A stretch of DNA of 36,163 nt. Source: Hyphomicrobium sp. GTDB lineage: Bacteria; Pseudomonadota; Alphaproteobacteria; Rhizobiales; Hyphomicrobiaceae. The notes below the pieces were generated by a model. That model was not told the DNA's origin and made no database searches. It saw only the letters and a list, made by a program, of their open reading frames with translations. Both the position numbers and the translations under genes were made by a program. Of the stretch, positions 1 to 9,457 are shown in pieces. The stretch covers positions 1 to 36,163 of the forward strand of contig JABFRT010000057.1 of the NCBI GenBank assembly GCA_013141015.1. Direction: 5' to 3'. The first letter of the stretch is position 1. Each line of letters begins with the position of its first letter.

Positions 1-45
1 GCGATTGCGGGTGGTTTTGGCGGGCATCGAAGTTCATCGGCCCGC

Positions 46-1530
46 TCACGGGCTTGATGCAGGATTTGCGACGGCCGCATTTTTCAAGCCTGAGCGCCAG
101 TGGCTATCCTCGCGGCGTGCGTCAACTTTCGAGAATAGGGTGCACGTGCCCATCACCGGCGATTTGCGGCCATGCTGGAACCCGGCGCACGCTGCATCTT
201 TTTCGCACGCCTCGCGGCAGGAGACCGGACCGGACGCGCGGTAGGAACGAATTTCAGTTCCCACCAACGCGACGTTGTCAGCCGTCTCGAAGTTCGGGCT
301 GATTTTTTGCGGCACAGCCTTTGGGATCACTGGCAGGCCCGCCGCAGGAGACGCGGACGCGACGGTCGAAGCCCCCTCCAGCGCCGCAATCTCCTCTTTG
401 ATCTTTTTCAGATCGAGGCCGCGGCGCGTCCATTCCATCTGGATTTTCATGCTGTCTTGCAGGCGTTCCGAGCGGTCGGTTCCGTTCGACGCTTGGCCTT
501 CCTTGCGGCGGGCTTCAAACAGCTTGGTTTGCAGACTTTTGCTAAGGTCTTCGAGGTTGGCTGCGCGCGCGCGCAACTCTGCGAGCTTCATCATGTCCGC
601 CATTTGCGCGGGCGTTGCGCCATTGGCGGTTGGTGCGGGTGTGCTGGCGCGTGTCTTTGCGTCATCTTCCAATTTACGCAGCCGCTCCTGCAAAGCTGCA
701 ACGTCGGCGCTTGAACCGGCGGCAGGCAAGCTGACGGTTCCGGCCGCGGGCGCGGCGTCTCCGGGCATAAAATAGAAATCGCCGGTCATGGCGGAGTGAT
801 CCCACGGCACCTGCTTGCCTTGCGTTGCGGCCACGACATCCTTGCGCACCGCGATCATGGTCGCTTGCAGGTTGCGGCCTTTGACGCCGACGTGCTTGGC
901 AAGGGCCTTGGCAAAAGGAGAGTTGCGCCCATCGCCATCGAGCGCGACGTTTCCCGGCTGCGTCGAATACGAAATGAAAGTGCCGAGCCCGGCGTTCGCG
1001 GCGGCGAGACCGCGGCCGATGCTGGCGGATCGCGTGCCCATCGAGCGCGCGAGATTGCGGGCCAGCGGGTTGTCACGGCAGGCGTCGAGGATCACGATGG
1101 TGGTCTTGCCGTCGCGGTCGATTTCCATTTGCCGCAACACGAAGTCGAGTTTGACCGCTTCGAATTCCAGATCGCGCTCACGTTCGAGTTTAGCGTCAAT
1201 CGGCACCAGATAGTTCTGCGCGCCGACCTGCAAACCGTGACCGGCATAGTAGAACAGCGCGACGTCGGCGGTGTTCAGCTTTTCGGCAAAGCCGCGCAGC
1301 GCTGCATCGAATTTGCTCTTGCCGGCGTCGACCGCCTGGATCACGTCGAAGCCAGCGGCTTTCAGTGCCGCCGTCATATCGTTGGCATCGTTGATCGGGT
1401 TGGCAAGTTTGGGCGCGTTCGAATAGGCGGTGTTGCCGACGACGAGTGCCACGCGGCTTTCAGCGCGCACCATTGAGGGCTGCAACGCGGCCACGCAAAG
1501 GACCGTGAGACACAAGAATATTCGCAACAT
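46..1530 (-). CDS. Secreted caspase-like (peptidase C14) protein with C-terminal PAN/Apple domain
   Basis: 494 aa. The first 23 residues form a signal peptide (hydrophobic core, then an AxA-like end before ESRVALVVGN), so the protein probably acts in the periplasm. Residues 25-250 are a caspase/metacaspase-like p20 fold. The catalytic dyad is visible: His98 in YYAGHGLQ and Cys151 in LDACRDNP. A linker with Ala/Pro-rich and charged stretches (about 270-400) follows. The last 80 or so residues contain cysteines in the pattern of a PAN/Apple domain (GPVSCREACEKDAACAGF), a module that binds proteins or sugars. Known family: bacterial caspase homologues cleave after basic residues or are inactive; the substrate here is unknown. 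The gene is transcribed divergently from the gene at 1695. The stop lies close to the left window edge but the reading frame is complete. Confidence 0.9.
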   Translation of the reverse strand: MLRIFLCLTVLCVAALQPSMVRAESRVALVVGNTAYSNAPKLANPINDANDMTAALKAAGFDVIQAVDAGKSKFDAALRGFAEKLNTADVALFYYAGHGLQVGAQNYLVPIDAKLERERDLEFEAVKLDFVLRQMEIDRDGKTTIVILDACRDNPLARNLARSMGTRSASIGRGLAAANAGLGTFISYSTQPGNVALDGDGRNSPFAKALAKHVGVKGRNLQATMIAVRKDVVAATQGKQVPWDHSAMTGDFYFMPGDAAPAAGTVSLPAAGSSADVAALQERLRKLEDDAKTRASTPAPTANGATPAQMADMMKLAELRARAANLEDLSKSLQTKLFEARRKEGQASNGTDRSERLQDSMKIQMEWTRRGLDLKKIKEEIAALEGASTVASASPAAGLPVIPKAVPQKISPNFETADNVALVGTEIRSYRASGPVSCREACEKDAACAGFQHGRKSPVMGTCTLFSKVDARREDSHWRSGLKNAAVANPASSP

Positions 1531-1640
1531 GAGGAAATCCCGGAGTTCTGAATGAAATGCCGTGCCCGAGACAATCCTAGGTCAATAGCCGAATTGTGGC
1601 TACAGGCAGCCAGCAGCCCTTACCGGGCGCGGCATTGATC

Positions 1641-1666
1641 CCCATATACCTATTGATGGATATGGG
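1641..1666. promoter_or_regulatory. Imperfect inverted repeat in the divergent intergenic region
   Basis: CCCATAT (1641-1647) and ATATGGG (1660-1666) form 7-bp arms around a 12-bp centre, which extends to CCCATATaCC/GGATATGGG with one bulge. It lies about 30 bp upstream of the start at 1695 and 110 bp upstream of the divergent caspase gene. It could be an operator or an mRNA leader hairpin. Nothing in the sequence decides between these. Confidence 0.35.
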
Positions 1667-1694
1667 TGCTGCTCACAACTGAGGATGCAAGATC

Positions 1695-2144
1695 ATGAAG
1701 CTCAAAACGGGAAGCTGGGTTGTCGTCGCCGACGGTGGACGCGGCCTCATTCTGGTGAACGAGGGGACAGCGCTTGAGCCGGAATTGCGGGTCGAGCGCA
1801 CCTACGAACTCGACAACCCCAAGACCAGCGAACAAGGCCGGGATAAGCCGTCGCGCACGTTTGAATCGACCGGCACCCGCCGCTCTTCCGCCGAGGTTCC
1901 GGATCTGCATCAGCGCGCGGAAGATGATTTCGTCACCGGCATTATCGGCGATTTGGAAACAGCCGCTGCCGCTGGAAAATTCGAGCACGCGATCATCATA
2001 GCGCCGCCCGCCGCGCTTGGCGAAATGCGCAAGGCGGCCGGCAAAGATCTGGCCGCGCGCATCTCGGCGTGGGGCGATAAGGATCTGACCAAAGCGCCGG
2101 TCGCCGATATCACGTCTGTGGTCGTCAAAGCGTTGCAGGGCTGA
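1695..2144 (+). CDS. Host_attach family (PF10116) protein
   Basis: 149 aa. The N-terminus (WVVVADGGRGLILVNEG) and the C-terminal half (HAIIIAPPAALGEMRK, then a helix ending DITSVVVKAL) match the 'protein required for attachment to host cells' family. The middle is hydrophilic and lists charged residues (KTSEQGRDKPSRTFES), as is usual for this family. The name comes from an Agrobacterium locus. The family is also related to the eRF1-like domain superfamily, so a link to translation is possible and the attachment role should not be taken literally. There is no signal peptide, so it is probably cytoplasmic. The start is supported by GAGGA nine bases upstream. It stands alone and ends at a strong terminator. 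Confidence 0.85.
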   Translation: MKLKTGSWVVVADGGRGLILVNEGTALEPELRVERTYELDNPKTSEQGRDKPSRTFESTGTRRSSAEVPDLHQRAEDDFVTGIIGDLETAAAAGKFEHAIIIAPPAALGEMRKAAGKDLAARISAWGDKDLTKAPVADITSVVVKALQG

Positions 2145-2219
2145 CGTTAAGGCTGATTGTTGTGGAGCGTGACGCTCTCCTGTGATATATTTGTAGAGTG
2201 CCAGGAGGGGCATAAATAT

Positions 2220-2254
2220 AACGCCGGTTCGCGCAAGCGCAGCTGGCGTTTTTT
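2220..2254 (+). terminator. Rho-independent terminator after the Host_attach gene
   Basis: AACGCCGG pairs with CTGGCGTT (one G-T pair) around a GCGC-AA-GCGC inner stem, followed by a run of six T on the plus strand. It lies about 75 bp after the stop at 2144. Confidence 0.8.
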
Positions 2255-2303
2255 GTTGGGCGGCTGGTGACGCGCATGCGAATGCGGGCCGTTATGGAAT
2301 GGA

Positions 2304-2492
2304 TCAACTCGCTGTCACCGCAGCCAGCGTGGCTTTGAGCGTGGTCTTCTTGGCAACGGCTTCAATGGCGGTGCGCACGCCAGCTGGCTTTTCGATCATC
2401 TTTCCGGCCAAGGGAAACAACATCACCAACAGCGCAAACCCGACGGTGAAATTCACCGCTTTGAGGGTCTGGCTGGTGGCGATGTTGCTCAC
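2304..2492 (-). CDS. Small single-span membrane protein
   Basis: 62 aa starting at GTG. An AAGGAA ribosome-binding site sits six to seven bases before the start, which is the main reason for calling this gene. A hydrophobic stretch (FTVGFALLVMLFPLAG, residues about 15-30) is long enough for one membrane helix. The rest is Ala/Lys/Thr-rich (AIEAVAKKTTLKATLAAV). No family is recognised. A plus-strand frame over the same bases is also open but has no comparable start signal, so the minus strand is preferred. Confidence 0.5.
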   Translation of the reverse strand: MSNIATSQTLKAVNFTVGFALLVMLFPLAGKMIEKPAGVRTAIEAVAKKTTLKATLAAVTAS

Positions 2493-2739
2493 GGGGGTTT
2501 CCTTGGTTTAGGGCCTATAGACGTCTGTCGCGGGGTGGACGGAGGAGGTTCATCCCCTACGCAATCCTGTGATAGCCCGCGCGGGCCAAGGCTTCAGTTC
2601 CGCAAGTAACAGGGCGCAATCAGTCAGCATTTGCCGGGCGGGTTTAACGGTTGCGGCTTGCGTGTCCTGGTGGGCTGGGCCCTACCGCCCGCCTTTGCCG
2701 GCCTTTGAATGTCCCCGGGCTTTCTGATAGACTTAGCCA

Positions 2740-3297
2740 ATGAACATCCACGCACCCAAACGCATGACGGTGGACGAATATCTGGCCTGGGCCACAGGCC
2801 AGCCGGGTCGCTATGAGCTGATTGATGGGGTGGTGCGGGAAATGTCGCCTGAAAAAGTTGGTCATGTCGAAGGCAAAATTACTGCCTACATGGCGCTCAA
2901 ATCAGCAATCAAACGTGCTGAGGTCGCCTGTTTCGTATTGTCAGACGGCGCGACCGTGCGGATATCGAAAGATACCGCGTTCGAACCAGACGCGCTTGTC
3001 TATCCTGGCCCGCGTGCCAACGCAGATAGTCTTGAAATCCCTAACCCGCTGATCGTGGTCGAGGTTGGGTCGCCCTCAACGCACAAATATGATGCCGGGT
3101 TCAAACTCAACGGCTACATGAGCCTACCGTCGCTGCAGCATGTGCTACTGGTCAATGCCGCGACCAAGGTCGTCGTCCATTTGAAAAAGCGTGGAGCCGG
3201 TCCCGAGTTTGAATCGACAACGCTGACCAGCGGCATGCTGCGTCTCGACCCGCCGGGATTGGAAATTCCGGCCGAGGATTTTTTCGCAATCGACTGA
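2740..3297 (+). CDS. Uma2 family restriction-endonuclease-like protein
   Basis: 185 aa. It opens with the family pattern MTVDEYLAW...GRYELIDGVVREMSPE. The PD-(D/E)xK-type core is visible: Glu26, Asp84 in FEPDALVY, Glu108 in PLIVVEVGSPST and Lys122 in the following helix (YDAGFKLNGYMSLPSL). Uma2/DUF820 proteins have the fold of restriction endonucleases and are abundant in cyanobacteria and scattered in other bacteria. Their biological role is mostly unknown. No methyltransferase or other partner is adjacent. The gene converges with queC, leaving 24 bp between the stops. Confidence 0.88.
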   Translation: MNIHAPKRMTVDEYLAWATGQPGRYELIDGVVREMSPEKVGHVEGKITAYMALKSAIKRAEVACFVLSDGATVRISKDTAFEPDALVYPGPRANADSLEIPNPLIVVEVGSPSTHKYDAGFKLNGYMSLPSLQHVLLVNAATKVVVHLKKRGAGPEFESTTLTSGMLRLDPPGLEIPAEDFFAID

Positions 3298-3321
3298 GAC
3301 GTCGGTCTGACGCCGAGTTCA

Positions 3322-4038
3322 TCATGTGGCGCGTGACGCTTTTGCAGCCCGCCACTTCTCCCACCCCTTGGCGCGCAGTTCGCACGCCGGGCAGGTGCCG
3401 CAGCCATAGCCCCAGGGGTGACGGTGCGTGCGGTCGCCGAGGTAGCAGGTGTGGGTGTCTTCGATGATCAGATCGACGAGTGCTGTGCCGCCGAGCTTCT
3501 CGGCCATCGCCCAAGTGCCTGCCTTATCAACATACATCAGCGGCGTTTCGATTGTGACCGGCTTATCGAGCCCGAGGCTCAGCGCCTTCGCAAGCGTCTG
3601 CAGCGTGTCGTTGCGGCAATCGGGGTAGCCCGAATAATCGGTCTCGCACATGCCGCCGACCAGCGTCGTGATCCCGCGCCGCCATGCGAGGGCTGCCGCG
3701 TAGGTGAAGAACAGCAGATTGCGGCCCGGAACGAATGTTGTCGGCAATCCTGATGCGACAAACTCGATTTCCGTGCCGCGCGTCAAGCTGGTTTCGCTGA
3801 TCGCACCAAGCGCGGGCAGGTCCAGCATATGATCTTCGCCGAGTTTTGCCGCCCATTTCGGAAATGCACTGCGCAAACGGGCCATCACCCGCTGGCGCGC
3901 ATCAAGCTCAACCGTGTGCCGCTGTCCATAATTGAACCCAACCGTCTCGACCGCATCATACCGCTCCAGCGCCGACGCCAGACACACAGTCGAATCCTGA
4001 CCACCGGAAAACAGGACAAGGGCGGAGGTTTTGGTCAT
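3322..4038 (-). CDS. queC: 7-cyano-7-deazaguanine synthase QueC
   Basis: 238 aa, normal length. QueC converts 7-carboxy-7-deazaguanine to preQ0 with ATP and ammonia, in the queuosine tRNA-modification pathway. The PP-loop SGGQDS is at residues 11-16. [18 protein letters not shown] and [17 protein letters not shown] are family signatures. The four zinc-binding cysteines are at about 198, 213, 216 and 219 (CYLGDR...GCGTCPAC). It is the last gene of a minus-strand operon: its ATG overlaps the stop of the gene at 4038-4514 by one base (TGATG), which suggests coupled translation. No other que gene is in the window. Confidence 0.96.
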   Translation of the reverse strand: MTKTSALVLFSGGQDSTVCLASALERYDAVETVGFNYGQRHTVELDARQRVMARLRSAFPKWAAKLGEDHMLDLPALGAISETSLTRGTEIEFVASGLPTTFVPGRNLLFFTYAAALAWRRGITTLVGGMCETDYSGYPDCRNDTLQTLAKALSLGLDKPVTIETPLMYVDKAGTWAMAEKLGGTALVDLIIEDTHTCYLGDRTHRHPWGYGCGTCPACELRAKGWEKWRAAKASRAT

Positions 4039-4514
4039 CAGCCCTTCCGGATGTCAGTCGATTTGACGATTGAGCGTTCTCCGCCGCCCATTGCGACGAT
4101 CATATCGCCAGTCGGCAAGAAAAGCTGCCAGCTCTCATAACCCGCAGAGCTCGTCCAAGTTTGTAGGCGTGCGCCGTTGGACATGCCGAGCAGAAGATCG
4201 CCGGCATCGGCCGAAACGGCAACTTCTTTCACTGTCTGCCCCGCCAGTAATTGACGGCAGATGGCGTGACCGTCGATCGGGCTTGCACGCCCGAATATTT
4301 GATCGTGATCGGTGTCAGTAAACGCGATGCGGCCTGCGTGTACAATCCGCCACGGACATTCACACGTCAGCGTAACACCACCGTCGAATGCGAACGTCCA
4401 GAGAAAACCTTCCTCTCCAAAACGCACTCCTTGAAGAACTTTGCCCAAGAGGCTGTCTGCGATCATCTGGTCGGGCGGCATTTCGTGTTCCAAGGCAAAT
4501 CGCGTCTCGCTCAC
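4038..4514 (-). CDS. Conserved hypothetical protein between GFA and queC
   Basis: 158 aa starting with GTG. The start overlaps the stop of the GFA gene by four bases (GTGA), and its own stop overlaps the queC start. This tight arrangement supports a real gene and this start. The sequence is soluble and rich in beta-type segments ([52 protein letters not shown]). It resembles small bacterial families of the DUF6188 kind, where a beta sandwich is followed by 'ESW' and 'GGG' turns, but that match is from memory and weak. No catalytic motif is visible. A function in queuosine synthesis is not implied. Confidence 0.75.
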   Translation of the reverse strand: MSETRFALEHEMPPDQMIADSLLGKVLQGVRFGEEGFLWTFAFDGGVTLTCECPWRIVHAGRIAFTDTDHDQIFGRASPIDGHAICRQLLAGQTVKEVAVSADAGDLLLGMSNGARLQTWTSSAGYESWQLFLPTGDMIVAMGGGERSIVKSTDIRKG

Positions 4515-4870
4515 GCATTCTTCCCGTCATAGGCAAACGGCGTCAGAGCGGTCACGTCGACATCGTCGAGGCAGCGGACATTGATCGCGACGGCGTCCGA
4601 CCCGTCCGGGTTCTTGCCGCGCCCGAACGAGCGGATGCCGCACACCTTGCAGAACAGGTGGTGGATGATTTTTTTGTTGAACTGATAGTCCGACAGCTTG
4701 TCCTCGCCCGACAGCAATGTGAATTCCGAAGCCGGCGCAAACGTCAAAATCGCGCCCGACTTGGCGCAGATCGAGCAATTGCAGGTGATGGTCTGTTCGA
4801 GGCCTGTATTAACTTCAAAACGCACCGCGCCGCAGTGGCATCCGCCCGTATGTTTCCGGCTTTCTGTCAT
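4511..4870 (-). CDS. GFA (glutathione-dependent formaldehyde-activating-like) zinc protein
   Basis: 119 aa. The GFA/CENP-V zinc sites are present: Cys11 and Cys13 in GGCHCGAVRFEV, Cys30, Cys32 and Cys35 in TCNCSICAKSG, and Cys74 and Cys77 in LFCKVCGIRSFGR. Members bind zinc. The prototype Gfa was described as speeding formation of S-hydroxymethylglutathione, but most paralogues have no proven reaction. It is the first gene of the operon leading through the unknown gene to queC, and is transcribed divergently from eno. The start is the ATG at 4870. Confidence 0.92.
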   Translation of the reverse strand: MTESRKHTGGCHCGAVRFEVNTGLEQTITCNCSICAKSGAILTFAPASEFTLLSGEDKLSDYQFNKKIIHHLFCKVCGIRSFGRGKNPDGSDAVAINVRCLDDVDVTALTPFAYDGKNA

Positions 4871-5006
4871 TTCGAACTCCTCAATGGCTGCGGCCCTGTC
4901 CTGCCGGGTAGCGGCAACCCGCCCCGAGGGACTTTGCGGCGTCGCGGAACCCGTCTAAAAGCCCCCTATCCGTGTCACAGTGTTGACGCCCCCGCAACAG
5001 GGCTGA

Positions 5007-6326
<1,320 letters not shown>

Positions 6327-6397
6327 GCGGGCCGGGGTTTAACACACCATTGTTATCCCGGCCGCGCCTTTGCGCGACCTGCGGTATCGACTGCCTC

Positions 6398-6566
6398 CCT
6401 CCCGCGTTCCCGGACGGAGTGATGCAGTAGGCATCACGCAGATCCGGGATCTTTCGCGGTTGTGATCTTCAAAGACCGCCGCAACCGGCAAAGGTCCCGT
6501 GTCTGCGAAGCGTCATCAAGAATGCCGCATCGCGCACGGGAATGCGGGAGTTTTACACAACGCGCA
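6398..6566 (+). repeat. 169-bp direct repeat, copy A
   Basis: By eye, this matches 6992-7160 at all but one position (C at 6489, T at 7083), offset 594 bp. It contains a REP-like hairpin, with CCCGGA (6409) pairing TCCGGG (6443) and GTGATGC pairing GCATCAC. It also contains a second hairpin, with CGGGATCTTT (6445-6454) pairing AAAGGTCCCG (6490-6499) and an inner CGGTTG/CAACCG. The two outer stems share CGGG at 6445-6448, so they cannot form together. REP-like elements with this start are common between genes in Bradyrhizobium-type genomes. Confidence 0.9.
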
Positions 6567-6606
6567 CGGAATGTGGGTGGGTGCAGATCCGGTTTATATA
6601 TGCGGA

Positions 6607-6930
6607 CTACGGCTCGTAGCCAAATTCCAGTAGAATATCATTCAACAAATCGCGCCAGGTCGGATTGTTCGTTTCAATCAATTGGATTTTCCAATCACGC
6701 CGCCATCGCTTCATTAGCCGTTCGCGCTCGGCGGCAGAATCTGCGGATTCGTGGAATTCATAGTACACGATGCGGCCAGCCCAATACTTTTTTGTGAAGC
6801 CGTCGATCAGCTTGTCCCGATGTTCCATTGCGCGCTTGGGTAAATCGCTTGTCATGCCGACATACAGCACACCGCGGGCCTTGCTCGCTGTGATGTAGAC
6901 AAAGAATAGTTTGCGCTGCTCGCTGAACAT
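6607..6930 (-). CDS. Small GIY-YIG nuclease-domain protein
   Basis: 107 aa, a single GIY-YIG domain. The pattern FVYITASKARGVLYVGMTSDLPKRAMEHR holds the two motif strands (VYI and LYVG) and the conserved Arg of the following helix. YYEFHESADSAAERERLMKRW holds the conserved Glu of the catalytic site. Such stand-alone proteins are frequent and often multi-copy in Alphaproteobacteria, and their substrates are mostly unknown. No clear ribosome-binding site precedes the ATG at 6930. The gene lies alone, inside the segment bounded by the two copies of the 169-bp repeat, which is a hint of insertion or duplication. Confidence 0.88.
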   Translation of the reverse strand: MFSEQRKLFFVYITASKARGVLYVGMTSDLPKRAMEHRDKLIDGFTKKYWAGRIVYYEFHESADSAAERERLMKRWRRDWKIQLIETNNPTWRDLLNDILLEFGYEP

Positions 6931-6991
6931 TCTGGTAGCTTAGCAAGCGACACACCAAACGCATAGCCAGCGGTTCGTTGCGCTTAACCAT

Positions 6992-7160
6992 CCTCCCGCG
7001 TTCCCGGACGGAGTGATGCAGTAGGCATCACGCAGATCCGGGATCTTTCGCGGTTGTGATCTTCAAAGACCGCCGCAACCGGTAAAGGTCCCGTGTCTGC
7101 GAAGCGTCATCAAGAATGCCGCATCGCGCACGGGAATGCGGGAGTTTTACACAACGCGCA
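6992..7160 (+). repeat. 169-bp direct repeat, copy B
   Basis: Second copy of the element at 6398-6566, in the same orientation. It differs only at 7083 by eye. It runs into an extended tandem array (7125-7206) and then the 3' end of the gene at 7230. Confidence 0.9.
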
Positions 7161-7206
7161 TGGGAATGCGGGAGTTTCAAACATCGCGCACCGAATGCGG
7201 GTGTGG
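7125..7206 (+). repeat. 30-bp tandem units at the end of the direct repeat
   Basis: Units start with CGCGCA followed by a GAATGCGGG core at 7125, 7155 and 7185 (the last is partial). Copy A has the same kind of array at 6531 and 6561, but with one unit fewer. The different unit number is the main difference between the two repeat ends. There is no spacer variation, so this is not a CRISPR. Confidence 0.75.
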
Positions 7207-7229
7207 AGGTTGAGCCTCGCGGGTGTGCT

Positions 7230-8585
7230 TCAACTCTGCGGCACATCCAGCTTGCGGGTCAGGTTTTCGAATTCGCGGCGCAGTTCATCGTTCTTGAAAA
7301 TCTGCTCGAAGCTCGGGGCTTCCAGCTTCTGGATGGCTTCAAACGAGGATGATGATTCCTTCATCAGGTTGCGCAGCTGCACGCTGGCTTCAACCGTCTC
7401 GAATGTGTTGTCGGCAATCCGCAAATCGTGGGTCGCTTTGATGCGGGCCTTGGCGATCTGCTCGCGCTGGCCGGCGAGATAGCGCTTGTAGGCTTTGGCG
7501 GCGTCTTCGGCGAGTTTCTGGCTGTCGCGGTTGGCGTCGAGCGCGCGCTTCTGATCGGGCCGGTTGTCGGCTTTCAATAGATCGGCCGTCTTGCCTTTGG
7601 CCGCTTGAATGTCGGCCAGGATCGCATCGAGCTTCGGCATGTATTGCGTGTCGATTTTGGCAATCGTCGAATCCTGCGCCTGCACCAGCATGGCAAACAG
7701 GGCTGCATGCATCGCGAAATATTTGCGCGCCGCGTTCATGTTGTCGCCGGTCGTCGATATCAGCTTAGCCAGTTGCCCGTCGATAACCTTGGCCGCATTG
7801 AAGACCGCAACGAGGCGCACAAGATCGCCCGACAAAACGCTATCAAGCAGCAGGTCGACTTGCTCGGATTTCAGTTCGACGCCCTGAGCTTTCAGTGCCG
7901 CCGTGATCTCGGCCTTGGCAGCCGTGATTTCTGCGCGGTTGGCTTCAATGCGTTTGAGGTTTTCGCCGATCGCCGTTTCAAGTGACGCGGTGGTGTCGTT
8001 CAAAATGCCGGGCAGCGTTGCATCTTTCGGGGCGACCAGCTGCTTCTCTTTCAGCTTGGCGTTCTGGTTGTCAAGATCGCGAATATTCTTGCGCAACCCT
8101 TCGACCTTCTTCTGCACATCGACGACCGGCACGTCGGTGACCATGCCAAGCGCGCTATCCAAGAGATTGCGCACCTTGTCGTTGCGGTCTTCGCGCGTCT
8201 CTCGCCGCATCGGTGGAATGATGAATTCATCGCGGCTTGGCAGTTTGGCGGCGCCGCTGCGCGTGTCGGCAGTGTCCTTCAAAATCGCATCGACGGCGGC
8301 CATCAACTGCTTGGCTTGTTCGTATCCGGCGTCTCCGTCGCGCGGGTCCTTGGCGGCCTTGGCTGCGTCAGGTGACGGCACTGAAAGTGCGCCGGGTCCG
8401 GCATTGGTTGCGTCCGCCACGCGCGATCCGTCCAACGCGCGCACTTTGATGCTGATGCTGCCGCCGTTGAGCAGCTCTGCAATCGCGTCACGCTTTGCCG
8501 ACTGCGCCAACGCATCAGGTGCGGCGGCGGGGGCAATGGCGGCGGCAGTCAAACAAACGGCAAGAGTTGTGCGGCGCATGCGCAT
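7230..8585 (-). CDS. Secreted coiled-coil protein of unknown function
   Basis: 451 aa from the ATG at 8585, chosen because GGAGGA lies five bases upstream. A longer frame reaches 8654 but has no such site. Residues 1-28 are a signal peptide ending ALAQS. The mature protein is mostly helical and rich in Lys, Asp and Ala. It has a clear coiled-coil stretch around residues 160-235 (VQKKVEGLRKNIRDLDNQNAKLKEK and then RIEANRAEITAAKAEITAALK) and another near 350-390. No enzymatic motif is visible. It is probably the last gene of a minus-strand set with the two genes upstream (9449 and 9952). A periplasmic scaffold or adaptor role is possible but not shown. Confidence 0.8.
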   Translation of the reverse strand: MRMRRTTLAVCLTAAAIAPAAAPDALAQSAKRDAIAELLNGGSISIKVRALDGSRVADATNAGPGALSVPSPDAAKAAKDPRDGDAGYEQAKQLMAAVDAILKDTADTRSGAAKLPSRDEFIIPPMRRETREDRNDKVRNLLDSALGMVTDVPVVDVQKKVEGLRKNIRDLDNQNAKLKEKQLVAPKDATLPGILNDTTASLETAIGENLKRIEANRAEITAAKAEITAALKAQGVELKSEQVDLLLDSVLSGDLVRLVAVFNAAKVIDGQLAKLISTTGDNMNAARKYFAMHAALFAMLVQAQDSTIAKIDTQYMPKLDAILADIQAAKGKTADLLKADNRPDQKRALDANRDSQKLAEDAAKAYKRYLAGQREQIAKARIKATHDLRIADNTFETVEASVQLRNLMKESSSSFEAIQKLEAPSFEQIFKNDELRREFENLTRKLDVPQS

Positions 8586-8672
8586 GGGGGTCCTCCGGGA
8601 CCGAGAGAGACCAGCAAAATTCAGGCAAATCCGTGGTGTGCGGAAATGGGGCATCGCAATGACGGTGAACCG

Positions 8673-9449
8673 TCAGCTGTGGGCGCGGGCGTGGGCGGCC
8701 AAAATCAAGCTCGAAAACGTTTCATCGGCCAGGCGCGCGTCGCTGAGGACGAGAACGGCGGGAAACGGCGGGGCGGCCTTGGAGGTGGCCTTCATGAGCG
8801 CTTCGGCGCGGGCCAGACGCTCATGCGCCGTTCCGCCGAAATCGCCGTAGAAGCGCAGCGTCTTGGCACCGGGCAGCAGCGCCAGAAAGGGCTTTGGTGC
8901 GCTCAGCATCATCAGCGGTCCGTCGGCTTTGAAGGTGGTTTGCGGCAGGCTGGCGCTGATCTGCTGGAGTGCCAGAACGGCGAGTGGCCGCAAGCCTTTG
9001 GCCGCCGCCAGCAGGTCAAGCACTTCAGCATCAAAGGCGGCGGACGTGGCGGCTTGGCCCTCAGACGCCGGCAAATCCTTGAGCATCGACGGTTCCATCA
9101 GCGGGGCGCTGTCCCGCGCCGCTGTGTTCTCTACGGCGGGCGTCAGCTTTGCCGCCGGGCTCAACCTTTGAGATGCAACCTTGTGCTGGGACGGCTTGGG
9201 CGGCGCTGGCGACAACGGCATCGGCACGTCATCGGCATAGACAAGGCGGCCGCCGTTATGGTGGATACGCTCCAGCCACGACGCATTTGCGAACGTGAAG
9301 CCCATCTGGCGCAGCCAGTCGATGATGTCGTTGCGTCCGGTTGCGCCCGATTGCGAAATGGCCTGCATCCAGGCGTCGAGCGGACGGCCGGTGTCAGCTT
9401 CCAACCCGCCGATGAATTCGCGTTCCTTTTCGGCGTAGTCCGTGGCCAT
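8673..9449 (-). CDS. DUF4287-like domain protein
   Basis: 258 aa from the ATG at 9449, eight bases after the stop of the upstream gene. A longer TTG start at 9467 would overlap that gene. The N-terminal 60 residues (EFIGGLEADTGRPLDAWMQ...DIIDWLRQMGFTFANASWLE) resemble the DUF4287 helical domain. A Pro/Ala-rich linker follows (about 75-130). The C-terminal 130 residues contain LPQTTFKADGPLMMLSAPKPFLALLPGAKTL, which resembles the compact domain often paired with DUF4287 (DUF5655-like), with less certainty. Molecular function is unknown. Confidence 0.72.
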   Translation of the reverse strand: MATDYAEKEREFIGGLEADTGRPLDAWMQAISQSGATGRNDIIDWLRQMGFTFANASWLERIHHNGGRLVYADDVPMPLSPAPPKPSQHKVASQRLSPAAKLTPAVENTAARDSAPLMEPSMLKDLPASEGQAATSAAFDAEVLDLLAAAKGLRPLAVLALQQISASLPQTTFKADGPLMMLSAPKPFLALLPGAKTLRFYGDFGGTAHERLARAEALMKATSKAAPPFPAVLVLSDARLADETFSSLILAAHARAHS

Positions 9450-9457
9450 GACCGTTC

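Noticed and set aside
2299-2511. Plus-strand small membrane protein opposite the gene at 2304-2492
   Set aside because: It has hydrophobic segments, but lacks a start signal as good as the minus-strand frame. Both cannot be excluded.
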